Origin: Mactra quadrangularis
Taxonomy: Eukaryota; Mollusca; Bivalvia; Venerida; Mactridae
Direction of reading: 5' to 3'
DNA length: 64,000 nucleotides
NCBI GenBank assembly: GCA_025267735.1
Contig: CM046303.1
Coordinates: forward strand, 45,149,380-45,213,379
A program made the position numbers and the translations under genes. Of the stretch, positions 55,901 through 64,000 are shown piece by piece (position 1 is the stretch's first letter; every line of letters begins with the position of its first letter). Under the pieces are notes generated by a model. The model was given only the letters and a program-made list of their open reading frames with translations. It searched no databases and had not been told where the DNA came from.

Positions 55901-58900
55901 CATTGTTTAGATCCCATGTGCATCGTTTAACAAAAAATATGTATGACTTATCTAAGTGTAAACGCTTGTATGAATTTGATTGTTATAACTAGGCAAATAA
56001 GGGTTGATGTACGAATATACATATCTATTTAGCTACCATAATAAATGCAAATCATTAAAATAGGAGCCCATATTTCCACATGAAAACAAAACAGCATTTT
56101 TCTACAAATTCTTTCATTTTGTACTGCATTAGATTGTGTACCTCCAAACTGTTGCACTTTTGTATTGGGTAAAAAGATTCAGACATCAACTTTTATGTCT
56201 GTATTAGTCAGCTGTGGTAACACTACGGTGTACGATTGTGGCAGTATAAAAGATATATATCTAGAATTCATGTACTAGCCGCAAGCATAGGCTGCCGGCA
56301 CTGTTCCGAATAAAACCACTATATGCACATGGTAAGTTTGACGCTAGCAAAATTGAAAAGTGCCGGCCGCCAATGGCTACAAGCAAAGACACTTAATTGT
56401 CTTTCATTTAAATACTGAAATATCCGGAAGTTAGGAAAATGAATTCGTTCTAGAATAATCTTTAGATAAAACACTTGATGTAAAATGTTTTATAGTACCA
56501 GATTATTGACAATACTACTCTTATCAGTAAATCAATTCTACAGTGTCCTCCATATGTCATGCTTTTATGATAAACCGATTCACAATTACCCATAAAAAAC
56601 AAACAAAGAGTCATCTGCGCAAATTCCATAATCAGCATATAGGTTAATTCAATTTTACTATTCAATCTACTAAATGAATAACCTTTTTAAATACAGCTAA
56701 AATGATTCGTGGCAATGAACTGTGTTTATGTCAATGAAATATTCAGACTTGACTTGATTAGTGGTATACATTAGGGCTGTCACGATACGCTAGAAGCGTA
56801 CCGCGATATATTGCAATACGCTGTCATCGTATCGCGATACGTACCACGATATATTGCGGGCTTTAGATTCGTTGTGCCTCCACTGCATTTAACAGAAAAA
56901 TTGCAAATTTTACATGTAGCTACTGATAGAATCTAGCCTCTTTAAGTATTTACGGTCATTTAGGACTGAGACGCGCCCCAATCGGTTAAATTCTAGCAAC
57001 TTCAGGTCAGATGAAATGAACAATGGAAAAACTGACGTTTCGCTGCTTTTATTTCGCGTAGGGAAGAATTTTCAAATGAAATAAAACATATCGCCTAATA
57101 CCGGTACATTAAAATCGTACCGCAGTACGTACTGCTGCAGCTGCATATTGCAATATACCGGTATATCGTGACAGCCCTAGTATACATAATCATTTTTTCT
57201 CAGATATGTCCAAGAACTTTTGGAGAGCAATGTATATTGTCAATATCGAAGGTTCCCCGCAAGACGGAAGTAACTTTCTTTTTTATGCAATGCTCCTACT
57301 ACAGTCTTGCGGGCAACCCTCGATATTATATGGCTTTTATAAATTACGAGTATTTGAGTATAACAATCAATACTGTTTAAAATTGCATGCACCAAGTTTG
57401 TCTGTAATATGTTTTAATGAGGAAGTTTTAATAAGATATATATTACATTCAATGAATTGCTAATTTATCAACAGCGTCATGTTAATGGCATTGTTGTTCA
57501 GATTATTTAGTGAATGTTATCAAAGGGGTTGTCAAACATAAGTAGGGGGGGACTGATAAAAACATATATACTTTGACTAAGTGAACCTACATTCATACGA
57601 TGAACAGTAATGTGATTAATTTGGTATTGGATTTGAACTAGTACATGCACGTGTTTGTATTATTGGTTTTATTAATACATGTCCATTTGAAATATTTGTA
57701 TACACTACTTGATTTTACTTATGTTAACCATTTAAAAAATACCCGGTAGCCCAGGTCAAGAAAAAATTACTAGTTTCAAAGTATGACTGGTTGATTATTT
57801 GGCACCTATGCTAAGTACAAAAAACAATGCGTGCAGAAATTAAAAGCAAATCTTGTAATCTATTAAAGTGCTAAAACAATGTTCAGCCTTGTTGCATAAG
57901 CGGTTAAATTATGATGTCCACTACCTTTATGATTTATTATACATGTATATTACTAGCAAATTTATATCTCTTCCTTCCACCGGATACCATTGAATTATTT
58001 AATTGATATTCTTCTTTTCCTCTTGCTGTACAACATGTGCCTGAGTTGAAAATAAAAGATTTGTTCTGTTCTGTTCTGGTTATTTGTCTTTATGATAGTC
58101 AAAGTCAAACAAACAAATAGTTGTCACAAGTATGATATACAAATATAAGCAGGATGAAAACTTCCAAATAAGTCTATTGTTGACTACAATTACAATAAAT
58201 TTCCTTTCGCTTGATCTTAAACAATTTAGATAAATCACTATCTAGCCCATTTCTTGGTCAATAGTACTGAGCATAGAGGACAAATTTTCTTGTTAAGGAA
58301 ACAAAAGAGGAAATTTTGGATGAGACTCGAACCAAAGCAGATCTGGCAATCCGATGATTACCAGTCCAACAATATAGCCACTAAGCCACGCCCCTTGAAC
58401 ATTATTGGCTGAAAACATCAGTGTTCGTCACCATTACTACAATAATAATTTGGCGGTATACCTATTTATACATGCATCGACCTTAAAGACGAAAGATAAA
58501 TGAGCAAATCAGAGAAATCAGTGAGTAATTATATACTATGGAAAGCCATGCTGCCATGCCAATTACAATTTGCTAAATGACATTTGCTAATGATAAATGC
58601 GAAATGCAGTTTACTACCTACCTTCCTGGAAGACAGCGGTCTGATTAATGGCGGAAATTGTTCTAAAATAACCTTGTGCCAATAAGAATTTCGCAATAAT
58701 CATTACCAAATGTCATTTTGCATTTGTCATTTCGCAAATAGCAATTCGCATAGCAGAATAGCTATTGGCATGGCAGAATGGCGTTCCATACTATGCAAAT
58801 AGTTAGTGCAATGACTTAATAATATGTCACACATATCTACAAATATTATCATTTTGTATATTTTCAGTGGTGATGTAGACAAGTATGACCTTCTTGGATT

Positions 58901-60925
58901 CACAGCCTTGCATTACGCTGCTCGTAATGGTCATTGGAATTGTATATCCTTCCTGATAAACTTTGGTGCTAACATCTGGTTGATGGACAATGATATGCAT
59001 ACAGCACTAGAAATTGCTGGACTAGAGAACAGAGAAGATATAGTCAAACTTTTAGATGCAGCACAAAATGAACAACTAAGAAAAAATCCCAAAGTTGTTC
59101 AAAAACTAAAAGAAAACGCCATGAAAGATGCTGAACGCAATCTTAAATATTATGAAAGGTTTGTAACCAACTTAAAGTATATGAACGTAAGTCATAACAC
59201 AAAGAGAATTATGAGAATTCATGGTCTTGGTGCAGTGACCAGTACGTACCCCGGACCTCCTATCTGGATATTTTGATTCCGTTATCGCTGGCTCCTGACA
59301 AGGAAAACTTACCAATAAAAGAAAATTTCCAGAAAGCCAGTCTCTGTAACTAGCCAAATGCAATAGATACAGATACAATACTATGAGTAATGGTAATAAA
59401 TATGTAAAAAAAACATCAAAAGTAAAACTGCCCACAGAGTGCGAAGAAATGAGACATTTTATTATTGCCTTCACTTCATTCTTATAAGAGTCTATTGGGT
59501 TATATTTGGTCCTCTGGTCCCACACAATCACTCACAGTCACAAGTGCCATCTATGAAAAAAAACATGTTATTTTGCTGTTCACCGAATCATCTATTACGA
59601 TTTCCAGAAAAGTCAAAGATAAAGATACATACTGCATGTATTTATAATTAGATCGATTTTATATGAACCCAAAGAGTAAGCTTTTCAGCAATATCGCCAA
59701 ATTTGTTCAGTAGACAAAAGGCATCACGAGTTTCAATTAAACTACCAGTGTATGTTTGACAAAGAAAAATAACGTATAATAATACAACATAATTCAGTAC
59801 AATATAATAATTGTATTCCTTGTTTCGAATGAAAGCTCATGAAATATTCATTAATCGTTTGTAGCACTATGACATATCATGTACCAAAATAGAGAATATT
59901 TTAGTTACATTATTGTAAGCCGAATGTCTAATTCTTGTTATTTCAGACTCCAAGAGAAAGCTTCAAAGGAAATGGAAAAGAGTAGAAAGCAAATGGGCGA
60001 TGTTATTCAAAATGGCGACTTTAAAGCACCGACTAAAAAGTCATTTGTCAAAACATTAACAATGAGAATAAAAGGGAACACGACGAAATCAAAGAGTGCT
60101 AAACAAAGCGCAGCATTTTCTGACCTTGTAAATGGAACAACAAAATCACAGAAAAAGCACATTGATTCACAAACAGTGAATGACTTTAAAGTGAGTGAAA
60201 TGGACATTAGTGGAAAGAGAACATTAAGATCTGTTCATGGAACAGCCACACGAAGAGATGCTCAAGTTCTGTACGTACAAAATATAGATATTGATGGCGA
60301 TACTGAAAAAACGGACAATAGTGTTAGACCAGCTCTTACTAACGTATTTCCTGGCGCATCTGTAGGGATGGAATCGCAAGACTCCGGTGTTGATGGAATG
60401 TATGATGAGGATGATTATGACGCTGGTGGAATGTTCAATAGACAAGGATTCGGGAAATTTTCATTCTTAAACCACTTCAATCATTTCAACAGTTTTCAAG
60501 ACCGTCCTAATGTTTCTCTGGATGACTTAGACGGAGAAAATGGTGGAATCGAAGAAGGCTTGTTTGACGGTACGGATTCTAAACGGCTCAGCACCGGTAC
60601 TGATATAACCGATGGTTCTTCAGGGCGACAAGACACAAAACATGATTTACCATGGGAAGCTGAGGATGTGGAACAGCTTGCTGATGAGGAGGACGACACC
60701 GAATATACACCAGTTATAATGTTTCTTGAAGGTTGTGGACTTACTAATTATACACATTTATTTTTAGAAGGTGATGTTGACATGGAAGCTCTTATGAAAC
60801 TTACTAATCAAGATTTCCAAGACATGGGCCTACCCATTGGACCAAGACGTAAATTGATGAATGCCATTCAGACAAGACGCACTGTGCTAAATGAGCCAGC
60901 CCAGATGTATGACAGTCAACTGTGA
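40765..60925 (+). CDS. USH1G: USH1G/ANKS4B-like (Sans) ankyrin-SAM scaffold protein, complete
   Basis: This is a scaffold that, by family knowledge, links harmonin/USH1C and myosin VII at tips of microvilli or stereocilia. Exons 40765-40928, 58868-59158 and 59947-60925 join in phase 2/2 to give 477 residues; human USH1G is a similar 461. The start [19 protein letters not shown] matches the family N-terminus, as does the APDEDG-like TPDEDG. About three ankyrin repeats lie at 31-126 ([43 protein letters not shown]). Then come a basic coiled segment (about 127-170), a family-like block [17 protein letters not shown] with VLYVQN, an [14 protein letters not shown] acidic block, DLPWEAED, a SAM domain (405-463; MFLEGCGL...[14 protein letters not shown]) and a C-terminal DSQL, a class I PDZ ligand (S-x-L) like DTEL of USH1G. 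Vertebrates have two paralogues; this may be the single pre-duplication orthologue. Confidence 0.93.
41751..41846. mobile_element. hairpin MITE, CGAGGGTTGCC family, copy 1
   Basis: TATATACATCGAGGGTTGCC with TGCAAGACTGCAGTAA is mirrored by TTACTACAGTCTTGCGGGCA and ACACTCGACATGTATATA. The arms are about 35 bp with a short loop. Copy 2 is at 57243-57326. Confidence 0.8.
41967..42292 (+). mobile_element. SINE-A copy 3, plus strand
   Basis: The head GCCCGGCTAGCTCAGTTGGT, box B GGGTTCAATTCCCGG, the full body and an AAC/A-rich tail are present. The target duplication is GTACCCCTAGA (41956-41966) against GTACCCCTAAA (42293-42303), 10 of 11 matching. The tail hairpin is altered: CCCCTAACCCTAACCC replaces the expected CTACGGCGTTAGACCC. 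Confidence 0.92.
43776..44035. mobile_element. palindromic MITE with repeated GTTAACTAGTTA motif
   Basis: The ends are TATGGTGGCATATTTCTGCC and AGCAGAAATATGCCACCATA, inverted and near-perfect. A 6-bp direct repeat, ATCATC, flanks it (43770-43775 and 44036-44041). The interior has at least four imperfect palindromes of the form GGTTAACTAGTTA..TAACTAGTTAACC, ending in CTTAAGTGG/CCACTTAA blocks. A truncated relative lies at about 1770-1898. Confidence 0.85.
45495..45755 (-). mobile_element. degenerate SINE-A-like copy, minus strand
   Basis: Body blocks ACTGAAAACTGCTTGATTTA, GAGTGGCCGTAGAGGATA and ACTTCACGAAGTTATGCAG correspond to the SINE-A body on minus. The head region GGTAATCGAAACCATGGCCT then GCTATCGACTAAGCTTAACG is tRNA-like but diverged. 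Confidence 0.6.
45931..46433 (-). repeat. dispersed repeat R, copy 2, with 12-bp target duplication
   Basis: It is the inverse of 2776-3171. TTGCAGTAATCG flanks it exactly at 45919-45930 and 46434-46445. The left end has an extra partial copy: CAATCTCCGTAAACAGATAT at 45931 recurs as CAATCTCCGTACACAGATAT at about 46041, separated by about 70 unrelated bases. There is no terminal inverted repeat or coding sequence. Confidence 0.85.
46682..47054. mobile_element. Tc1/mariner-like MITE, copy 2
   Basis: It runs from CAGAACCCACCAAAAGTTTG to CAAACTTTTGGTGGGTACT, flanked by TA at 46680-46681 and 47055-47056. The interior matches the copy at 39181 (CTAAAATTTGATAACT, ATAACTGAG, CCAAACCATACTT). Confidence 0.88.
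47580..47934. mobile_element. hAT-like non-autonomous element
   Basis: The ends CAGGGGTGTGGAATT and AATTCCAGATCCCTG are inverted. CCTTTAAG (47572-47579) and CTTTTAAG (47935-47942) form a 7-of-8 target duplication. The 8-bp size and CAGGG ends fit the hAT superfamily. No transposase. Confidence 0.82.
48430..48915. repeat. 91-bp tandem repeat, about 5.3 copies
   Basis: The phrase ACATACACTACCGACC ends at 48540, 48631, 48722, 48813 and 48904, an exact 91-bp period. The unit also contains GACATGACCTGAGTCAAACA, TAATGTCTAAATACGTC and GTCAGTTACCTGTACAGTC. The edges are diverged. Confidence 0.95.
49344..49426. repeat. short inverted repeat, CGATGGGTCAGT arms
   Basis: CGATGGGTCAGT at 49344-49355 pairs with ACTGACCCATCG at 49415-49426. 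Related single arms occur near 13722 and 43659. Probably a MITE remnant. Confidence 0.6.
49431..49549. mobile_element. palindromic MITE, GCTAGGTAGCG arms
   Basis: GGGCTAGTTTC...GCTAGGTAGCGCTTTGTCCC pairs with GGGCACAAAACGCTACCTAG C...GAAACTCGCCC. Arms are about 40 bp with a few mismatches. Confidence 0.75.
50229..51540. repeat. 21-bp satellite, about 60 copies, with 336-bp higher-order unit
   Basis: The unit is CAGCATTCTGTACATTTAAA plus a base, varying at CAG/CCAG/CAA and ATTCTG/ATTTTG/GTTCG. A run of variant monomers including GTATATTTAAAACAG, ACATCTAAAACGG and CTGAACATTTAAACC begins near 50731 and again near 51067, 336 bp (16 units) apart. Since 21 is a multiple of 3, a long plus-strand ORF (50590-51111) exists, but it encodes only a seven-residue QHSVHLK repeat inside an intron. 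Confidence 0.95.
54060..54660 (+). mobile_element. degenerate tRNA-derived SINE split by a MITE
   Basis: Joining the two sides of the 54107-54381 MITE gives a tRNA-like head: TGGTTATTGAAGAGATCTGA then, after the gap, GGTTTAATTCTCGG as box B. The body runs to GACCGCCGCGGTATGACTAA, like the SINE-A tail (54616-54650). The family assignment is tentative. Confidence 0.5.
54107..54381. mobile_element. MITE, CAGGGGCGGATCC family, copy 2
   Basis: It runs from CAGGGGCGGATCCAGGATTT to GCTGGATCCGCTTATG, with exact 5-bp duplications GAGAT (54102-54106 and 54382-54386). The core matches copy 1 at 8687, including TAAATCTATGCTAAG and ACACTAATGGACAGGTACAT. The ORF spanning 54008-54559 is an artefact of this insertion. 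Confidence 0.9.
54912..55183. mobile_element. MITE, CACGGTGG family, copy 1
   Basis: CACGGTGGAAAATCCGTGCG...CATCCGGGCATC is mirrored by GATGCCCGGATTAAGTCACA TGGGATCCCCATCGTG. A same-orientation copy at 62641-62904 shares the interior AAATTACGCCAAAACG/CTCCAAGAAAA and GGGAAAATATGCCAAA blocks. Confidence 0.8.
56772..57179. mobile_element. hAT-like non-autonomous element, perfect 8-bp duplication
   Basis: The ends TAGGGCTGTCACGATA and TATCGTGACAGCCCTA are perfect inverses. GTATACAT occurs exactly on both sides (56764-56771 and 57180-57187). Sub-terminal ATATATTGCAATAC-type motifs recur in both orientations. An 8-bp duplication and AGGGCTGTC-type ends are typical of hAT elements. No coding sequence. 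Confidence 0.93.
57243..57326. mobile_element. hairpin MITE, CGAGGGTTGCC family, copy 2
   Basis: ATATCGAAGGTTCCCCGCAA GACGGAAGTAA pairs with CTACAGTCTTGCGGGCAACC CTCGATAT. Same family as 41751-41846. It lies 64 bases after the hAT-like element. Confidence 0.8.
58317..58398 (-). mobile_element. tRNA-like SINE head, minus strand
   Basis: Read on minus: GGGGCGTGGCTTAGTGGCTA (box A), then TTTGGTTCGAGTCTCATCC (box B). It is tRNA-like, but a proper acceptor stem is not visible. About 250 bases away (58030-58076) is a SINE/LINE-type 3' end with repeated TTCTG. Confidence 0.5.
58533..58794. mobile_element. palindromic MITE just upstream of USH1G-like exon 2
   Basis: TATGGAAAGCCATGCTGCCA TGCCAAT is mirrored by ATTGGCATGGCAGAATGGCG TTCCATA. 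AAATGCGAAATGC and GACATTTGC-type motifs recur inside in both orientations. It ends about 75 bases before the exon 2 acceptor. Confidence 0.82.
58868..59158 (+). CDS. USH1G: USH1G-like exon 2: ankyrin repeats 2-3 and basic helix
   Basis: The acceptor is TATATTTTCAG; the donor GTTTGT is weak. The exon is phase 2 on both sides. It encodes [20 protein letters not shown] and [20 protein letters not shown], as in the family, then [20 protein letters not shown]. Reading past the donor continues open to 59276, so a retained-intron form would add about 40 unrelated residues. Confidence 0.93.
59159..59946 (+). other. intron 2 of the USH1G-like gene
   Basis: 788 bases from a weak GTTTGT donor to a TTATTTCAG acceptor. 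The ORFs at 59172 (minus), 59439 and 59465 are not supported as genes. Confidence 0.75.
59947..60925 (+). CDS. USH1G: USH1G-like exon 3: central region, SAM domain, PDZ ligand
   Basis: It begins one base before [18 protein letters not shown] and ends at TGA 60923-60925. It encodes the central region ([21 protein letters not shown], acidic stretches), the SAM domain ([17 protein letters not shown] ... [18 protein letters not shown]) and the DSQL terminus. The minus ORFs at 60007, 60224 and 60496 are shadows. Confidence 0.95.
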
Positions 60926-61990
60926 TAGGTGTGTTTATATCATAAAACAACATTAGAAAACCGATGCATTTGTTTCCAATTTATCGGAGGCAAGTTAGCT
61001 TCATATTTCCATACGAATGTGACTAATTTCAACGTATGTTTTCTTTAAGCCATTCAGACTTTCAATCAGACTGTCAGTTGTGCATTTATGCTTTTGATGT
61101 CACTTATACGTGTGACAACCGTTCGCTTATCAAAACTATTGCACTAAGTTTTATGACAGATATATATTACAGAAATATATTAATTTTGTCGATAATAGGC
61201 ATGTTTTGAATATTTAAAAATATTTCGCAAAATGAGGATAGTTCTTCAGGTGGGTGACAAAGTCGGTCCATTTGGATGCATAGATAGAATAGAGCAGAAC
61301 AGAACAGATAATTTATTTCAGTAACGTATACAATAGTATCTTGTTACAAACAATTGAATATAAACAATGTATCTGTCACATAGAATTAACTGTCTGATGA
61401 TTAGGTTATTGAAATAAACAATGTGATATAATTGAACATTAGTTGATGCAGCATTGATATAGTGAAAGTTTGAAAATTGACCTGAAATGAATGTATTACA
61501 TAACACGCTTCTATTACTTCACTAACGCTGACTAACTTTGTTTTGCTCGTCTCAGGTCAATTTTCCCCAGCTTTACACAATTCCAAAATACCCATTTAGT
61601 ATGAACTTACCGGGAAATAATTGATTCGTATTTATGAGTGCATGTACTTCCATTGTATATTTTCGTTGTATAAAAACGTGATAGCTGAGCTAAGCTTGCT
61701 GTAAATCATCGTTCCTACATCCATTTACCTTACAATTTATTTTGTCATATCATTGGTTTACATTATCCTTTTCCTCCAAAAGTTCTTAGTCAAATGAAAT
61801 TCTGAAAACAGAAATGACCATGCCCATCGCAAGTGATTTTACTTTAATTTCAGTTTGTTAATGAAAAATAGCTTTTAACATATGTTAATGAAAGTATCAC
61901 TGTTAATTTTTGGAGATTTTTCTCAGATCATGTTTTATTCCTTAATTTTTTGGTCAAATGTGAGTTTAATTGTCCTAAAATAAAGATTTT
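60926..61990 (+). other. 3' UTR of the USH1G-like gene
   Basis: No ORF. AGAGCAGAACAGAACAGATA at about 61291 looks like the inverted 3' end of a TTCTG-tailed retroelement (compare 58060). The UTR length is set only by the poly(A) signals. Confidence 0.45.
61979..61984 (+). promoter_or_regulatory. candidate poly(A) signal AATAAA
   Basis: AATAAA about 1.05 kb after the stop, followed by T/G-rich sequence. An earlier candidate is at 61413-61418. Neither can be chosen without transcripts. Confidence 0.35.
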
Positions 61991-62640
61991 CTCAAAGGAC
62001 TTTTGGAGGGCAATGTTTAGTTTATAAATGGTTATGTATGTTCGTGTTTTATTCACATTAACATATTGTGTTTCTATATTCAGAATAATACATTGACATG
62101 TATACAAGATTGTTTGTTAACATTTTGTACTTGTTTTTATGTCTCCATTAGACCCCTTTTCAATAGTAAACTTGTATTTATTGTAAATAGGAGAATATTT
62201 CGTCCAGTAGACGCAAATTGTGCCGTAAATTACATATTTTTATTGTAACATATTCGCTTTGTAAATGCATACTTCCAGCATCATCTTGTTGTTTGTTAGT
62301 CTTATTAAAAAATCATAGACATAATTATGTATTGTAGCCAGAGCCATACACAGTGTAATGCTGATTGACGTTACAGTACACAAACATGAAATACAATGGT
62401 GCCAAGCATCAAAGGTCACCGGGAGATAGTAGCAAGTATACACTGTCTGTGTCCATTGTTCTTGTTCAATGACAATGAAATAAATTTCAAAGAGACACTT
62501 CCTGTTTATGTGTTGTTTTTATACGAGGTAACAACCTTCAATGTATCACAAAATCACACAACTATTTCATGTGTTTGCTATCGTGTCCGCCATTACTAAG
62601 TATTTAGAATTGGTTATAATCAAAACGCTTGGTTGCAGCA

Positions 62641-62904
62641 AATTCCACCTCAAAATCTTGGACATTTTTCATTTGCTGTATAAATTTAGTTTCCCAAATA
62701 ACGCCAAAAAACGCCCGAATCTCCAAGAAAAGCAATTACAACTGCAACAATTATATCTCGTAAGCAGCGGGTTTATGCTCATATTGTAGGAAAATATGCC
62801 AAATGATAAGTTCAAAGTAAGCAAAATCCTACCTGAGCCGAACGATTCACTTTCCATGCATGGTAAAAGATACCCGAATGAAGTCTCGTGGATTCCCCAC
62901 CGTG
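62641..62904. mobile_element. MITE, CACGGTGG family, copy 2
   Basis: Same orientation as 54912. Shared blocks include TTTCCCAAATAACGCCAAAA, GAATCTCCAAGAAAA, GGAAAATATGCCAAAT and TGGTAAAAGATACCCGAATG, and the right end is GATTCCCCACCGTG. The left arm has decayed. Confidence 0.7.
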
Positions 62905-63456
62905 GTTCCATAATTCTATCCGAATACCTTTTTAAGCGATTAGATTGGCTGGTATCACCCAGGTGTAAGTGGAATTTTGAAACTAGCTTAATAAAAAAGA
63001 ATTATGGTTGTGACTCTAATTTTACAGCAGTTCGAAGCTTCCTAGTGAGTAGAATATAACCTCGTCTTTAAATTCCTGTCGAGAAAATAATTTTGTTAAA
63101 GTGATACAACTCAATATAATTCATCTATGTGAAATAGAATGCATATATGTAAACAAAATTTGAGTTTTATTTTTTCAACTTTGGGTCTGGTTTTGAAGGT
63201 TATCTGCAATTATGCATTTGCTTTAAATTTTTACTTCTTGCTGGTATTCATTAATATACATTCAGTCTACTTAAAGGATTGATTGTATCTCAATAACTAT
63301 TGCCTAATGAAGAATATCACAACTACAAGTGATACTGTTTACATCCGGCAAAATAGCTGACAACAAACGATTTTTGTTGCTCAGCCAAAGGGAAGTAAAT
63401 CTTAAACTTTTTGGTCTACATAGTAACTTCCCTTAAATGGTTGTAAGGAAGCACTG

Positions 63457-63693
63457 TTGAACCTCATTTTCCACAACCCGTGATTTTCACAACTTGTGAT
63501 TAACACGTACGCATTTTTCACAACTTGTGTGAAAAACACGTTAGCATACAAAATTCATACAAACATAGAAACGCATTTTTCACAACTTCAAATGTGACGA
63601 AAAAAGTGATTGAAAAACTTGAGTTTTTTGGTATTAACGCATTTTTCACACATGTAATTTTTTAGTAGTAGTTTTTTTTTAAATGAGGTTCAA
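63457..63693. mobile_element. MITE with TTGAACCTCATTT termini
   Basis: A 13-bp perfect inverted pair, TTGAACCTCATTT (63457-63469) and AAATGAGGTTCAA (63681-63693). The interior repeats ACGCATTTTTCACA three to four times and contains ACAAC-TTGTG dyads. Similar ACGCATTTTGTATAA and AACCCG motifs continue just outside to about 63800. Confidence 0.65.
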
Positions 63694-64000
63694 AGTTTGT
63701 TACAACCCGTTTTGTAATAATAACCCGAATGGTAATAATTATTACATAACGGGTTATTACAAACATACAGACGCATTTTGTATAAAACCCGAAATGTAAT
63801 AAAGTGTCTAGTTGTATTAGTTTGATTATAAAATATAGTTTAATACTTTAAATTAATAGTAAAGAAAGAAAATAATGCTAAACGAGCAAACATTAATTCT
63901 CAAATAGACAAAATACTTATATTTTGCCATGTTAATTTGAAGATTTCGACAGAAAAACAAGTTGTCATATTTTATTGCAAACGAGTTATTACAAAATTGG

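Larger units (their letters stand above)
40929..58867 (+). other. intron 1 of the USH1G-like gene, about 17.9 kb
   Basis: It runs from GTAAGT to TTTTCAG. It holds most of the satellites and many MITEs, listed individually. No nested gene is convincing on either strand. The stretches 42310-43770, 44045-45490, 47060-47570, 47950-48420, 48920-49340, 49560-50225, 51545-54060, 55190-56760 and 57330-58010 show no gene. Weak inverted repeats occur at 56273-56388 (GCTGCCGGCACT against AGTGCCGGCCGC) and 52455-52530. Confidence 0.7.
61991..64000. other. downstream region, repeats, no gene
   Basis: No gene. It contains MITE copies at 62641 and 63457 and, from about 63700 to the end, AT-rich sequence with repeated AACCCG...GTAATA motifs. 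The plus ORFs at 62541 and 62796 lie within the repeat. Confidence 0.5.

Overview
The window looks like intron-rich, AT-rich animal nuclear DNA, most likely from a mollusc and probably a bivalve. That assignment is inferred from the many short palindromic DNA transposons, the tRNA-derived SINEs and the two animal genes; no species can be named. There is no bacterial gene organisation, rRNA, CRISPR array or viral genome.

806-29377 (+): the 3' part of a neuregulin-like ErbB-ligand gene whose 5' end lies upstream of the window. I join ten constitutive-form exons, all with matching splice phases, into 822 visible residues. They encode half of one Ig domain, two complete Ig domains (each from two exons in a phase 1-2-1 cassette), an EGF domain, one transmembrane helix and a long intracellular tail. 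The second half of the EGF domain exists in two versions, at 19849-19919 and 21929-21984. Both have identical phases and cannot be spliced together in frame. They resemble the vertebrate neuregulin beta and alpha EGF exons, which is the most interesting biology in the window.

29378-40764: 3' UTR and intergenic DNA, AT-rich, with SINEs, MITEs and no convincing gene.

40765-60925 (+): a complete three-exon gene for a 477-residue ankyrin-SAM scaffold of the USH1G/ANKS4B (Sans) family. It ends in a class I PDZ ligand. Exon 1 and exon 2 are separated by an intron of about 18 kb that is full of satellites and transposons.

60926-64000: 3' UTR and downstream repeats.

The rest is a dense mobile-element landscape. 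It includes two tRNA-headed SINE families sharing a 3' tail stem-loop with a LINE fragment, two hAT-like elements with 8-bp target duplications, a MITE family with exact 5-bp duplications nested in other repeats, a foldback element, and tandem arrays of 39, 42, 91 and 21 bp. The 21-bp array has a 336-bp higher-order duplication. The two genes are not obviously functionally linked: one is a signalling ligand, the other a microvillus/stereocilium scaffold.
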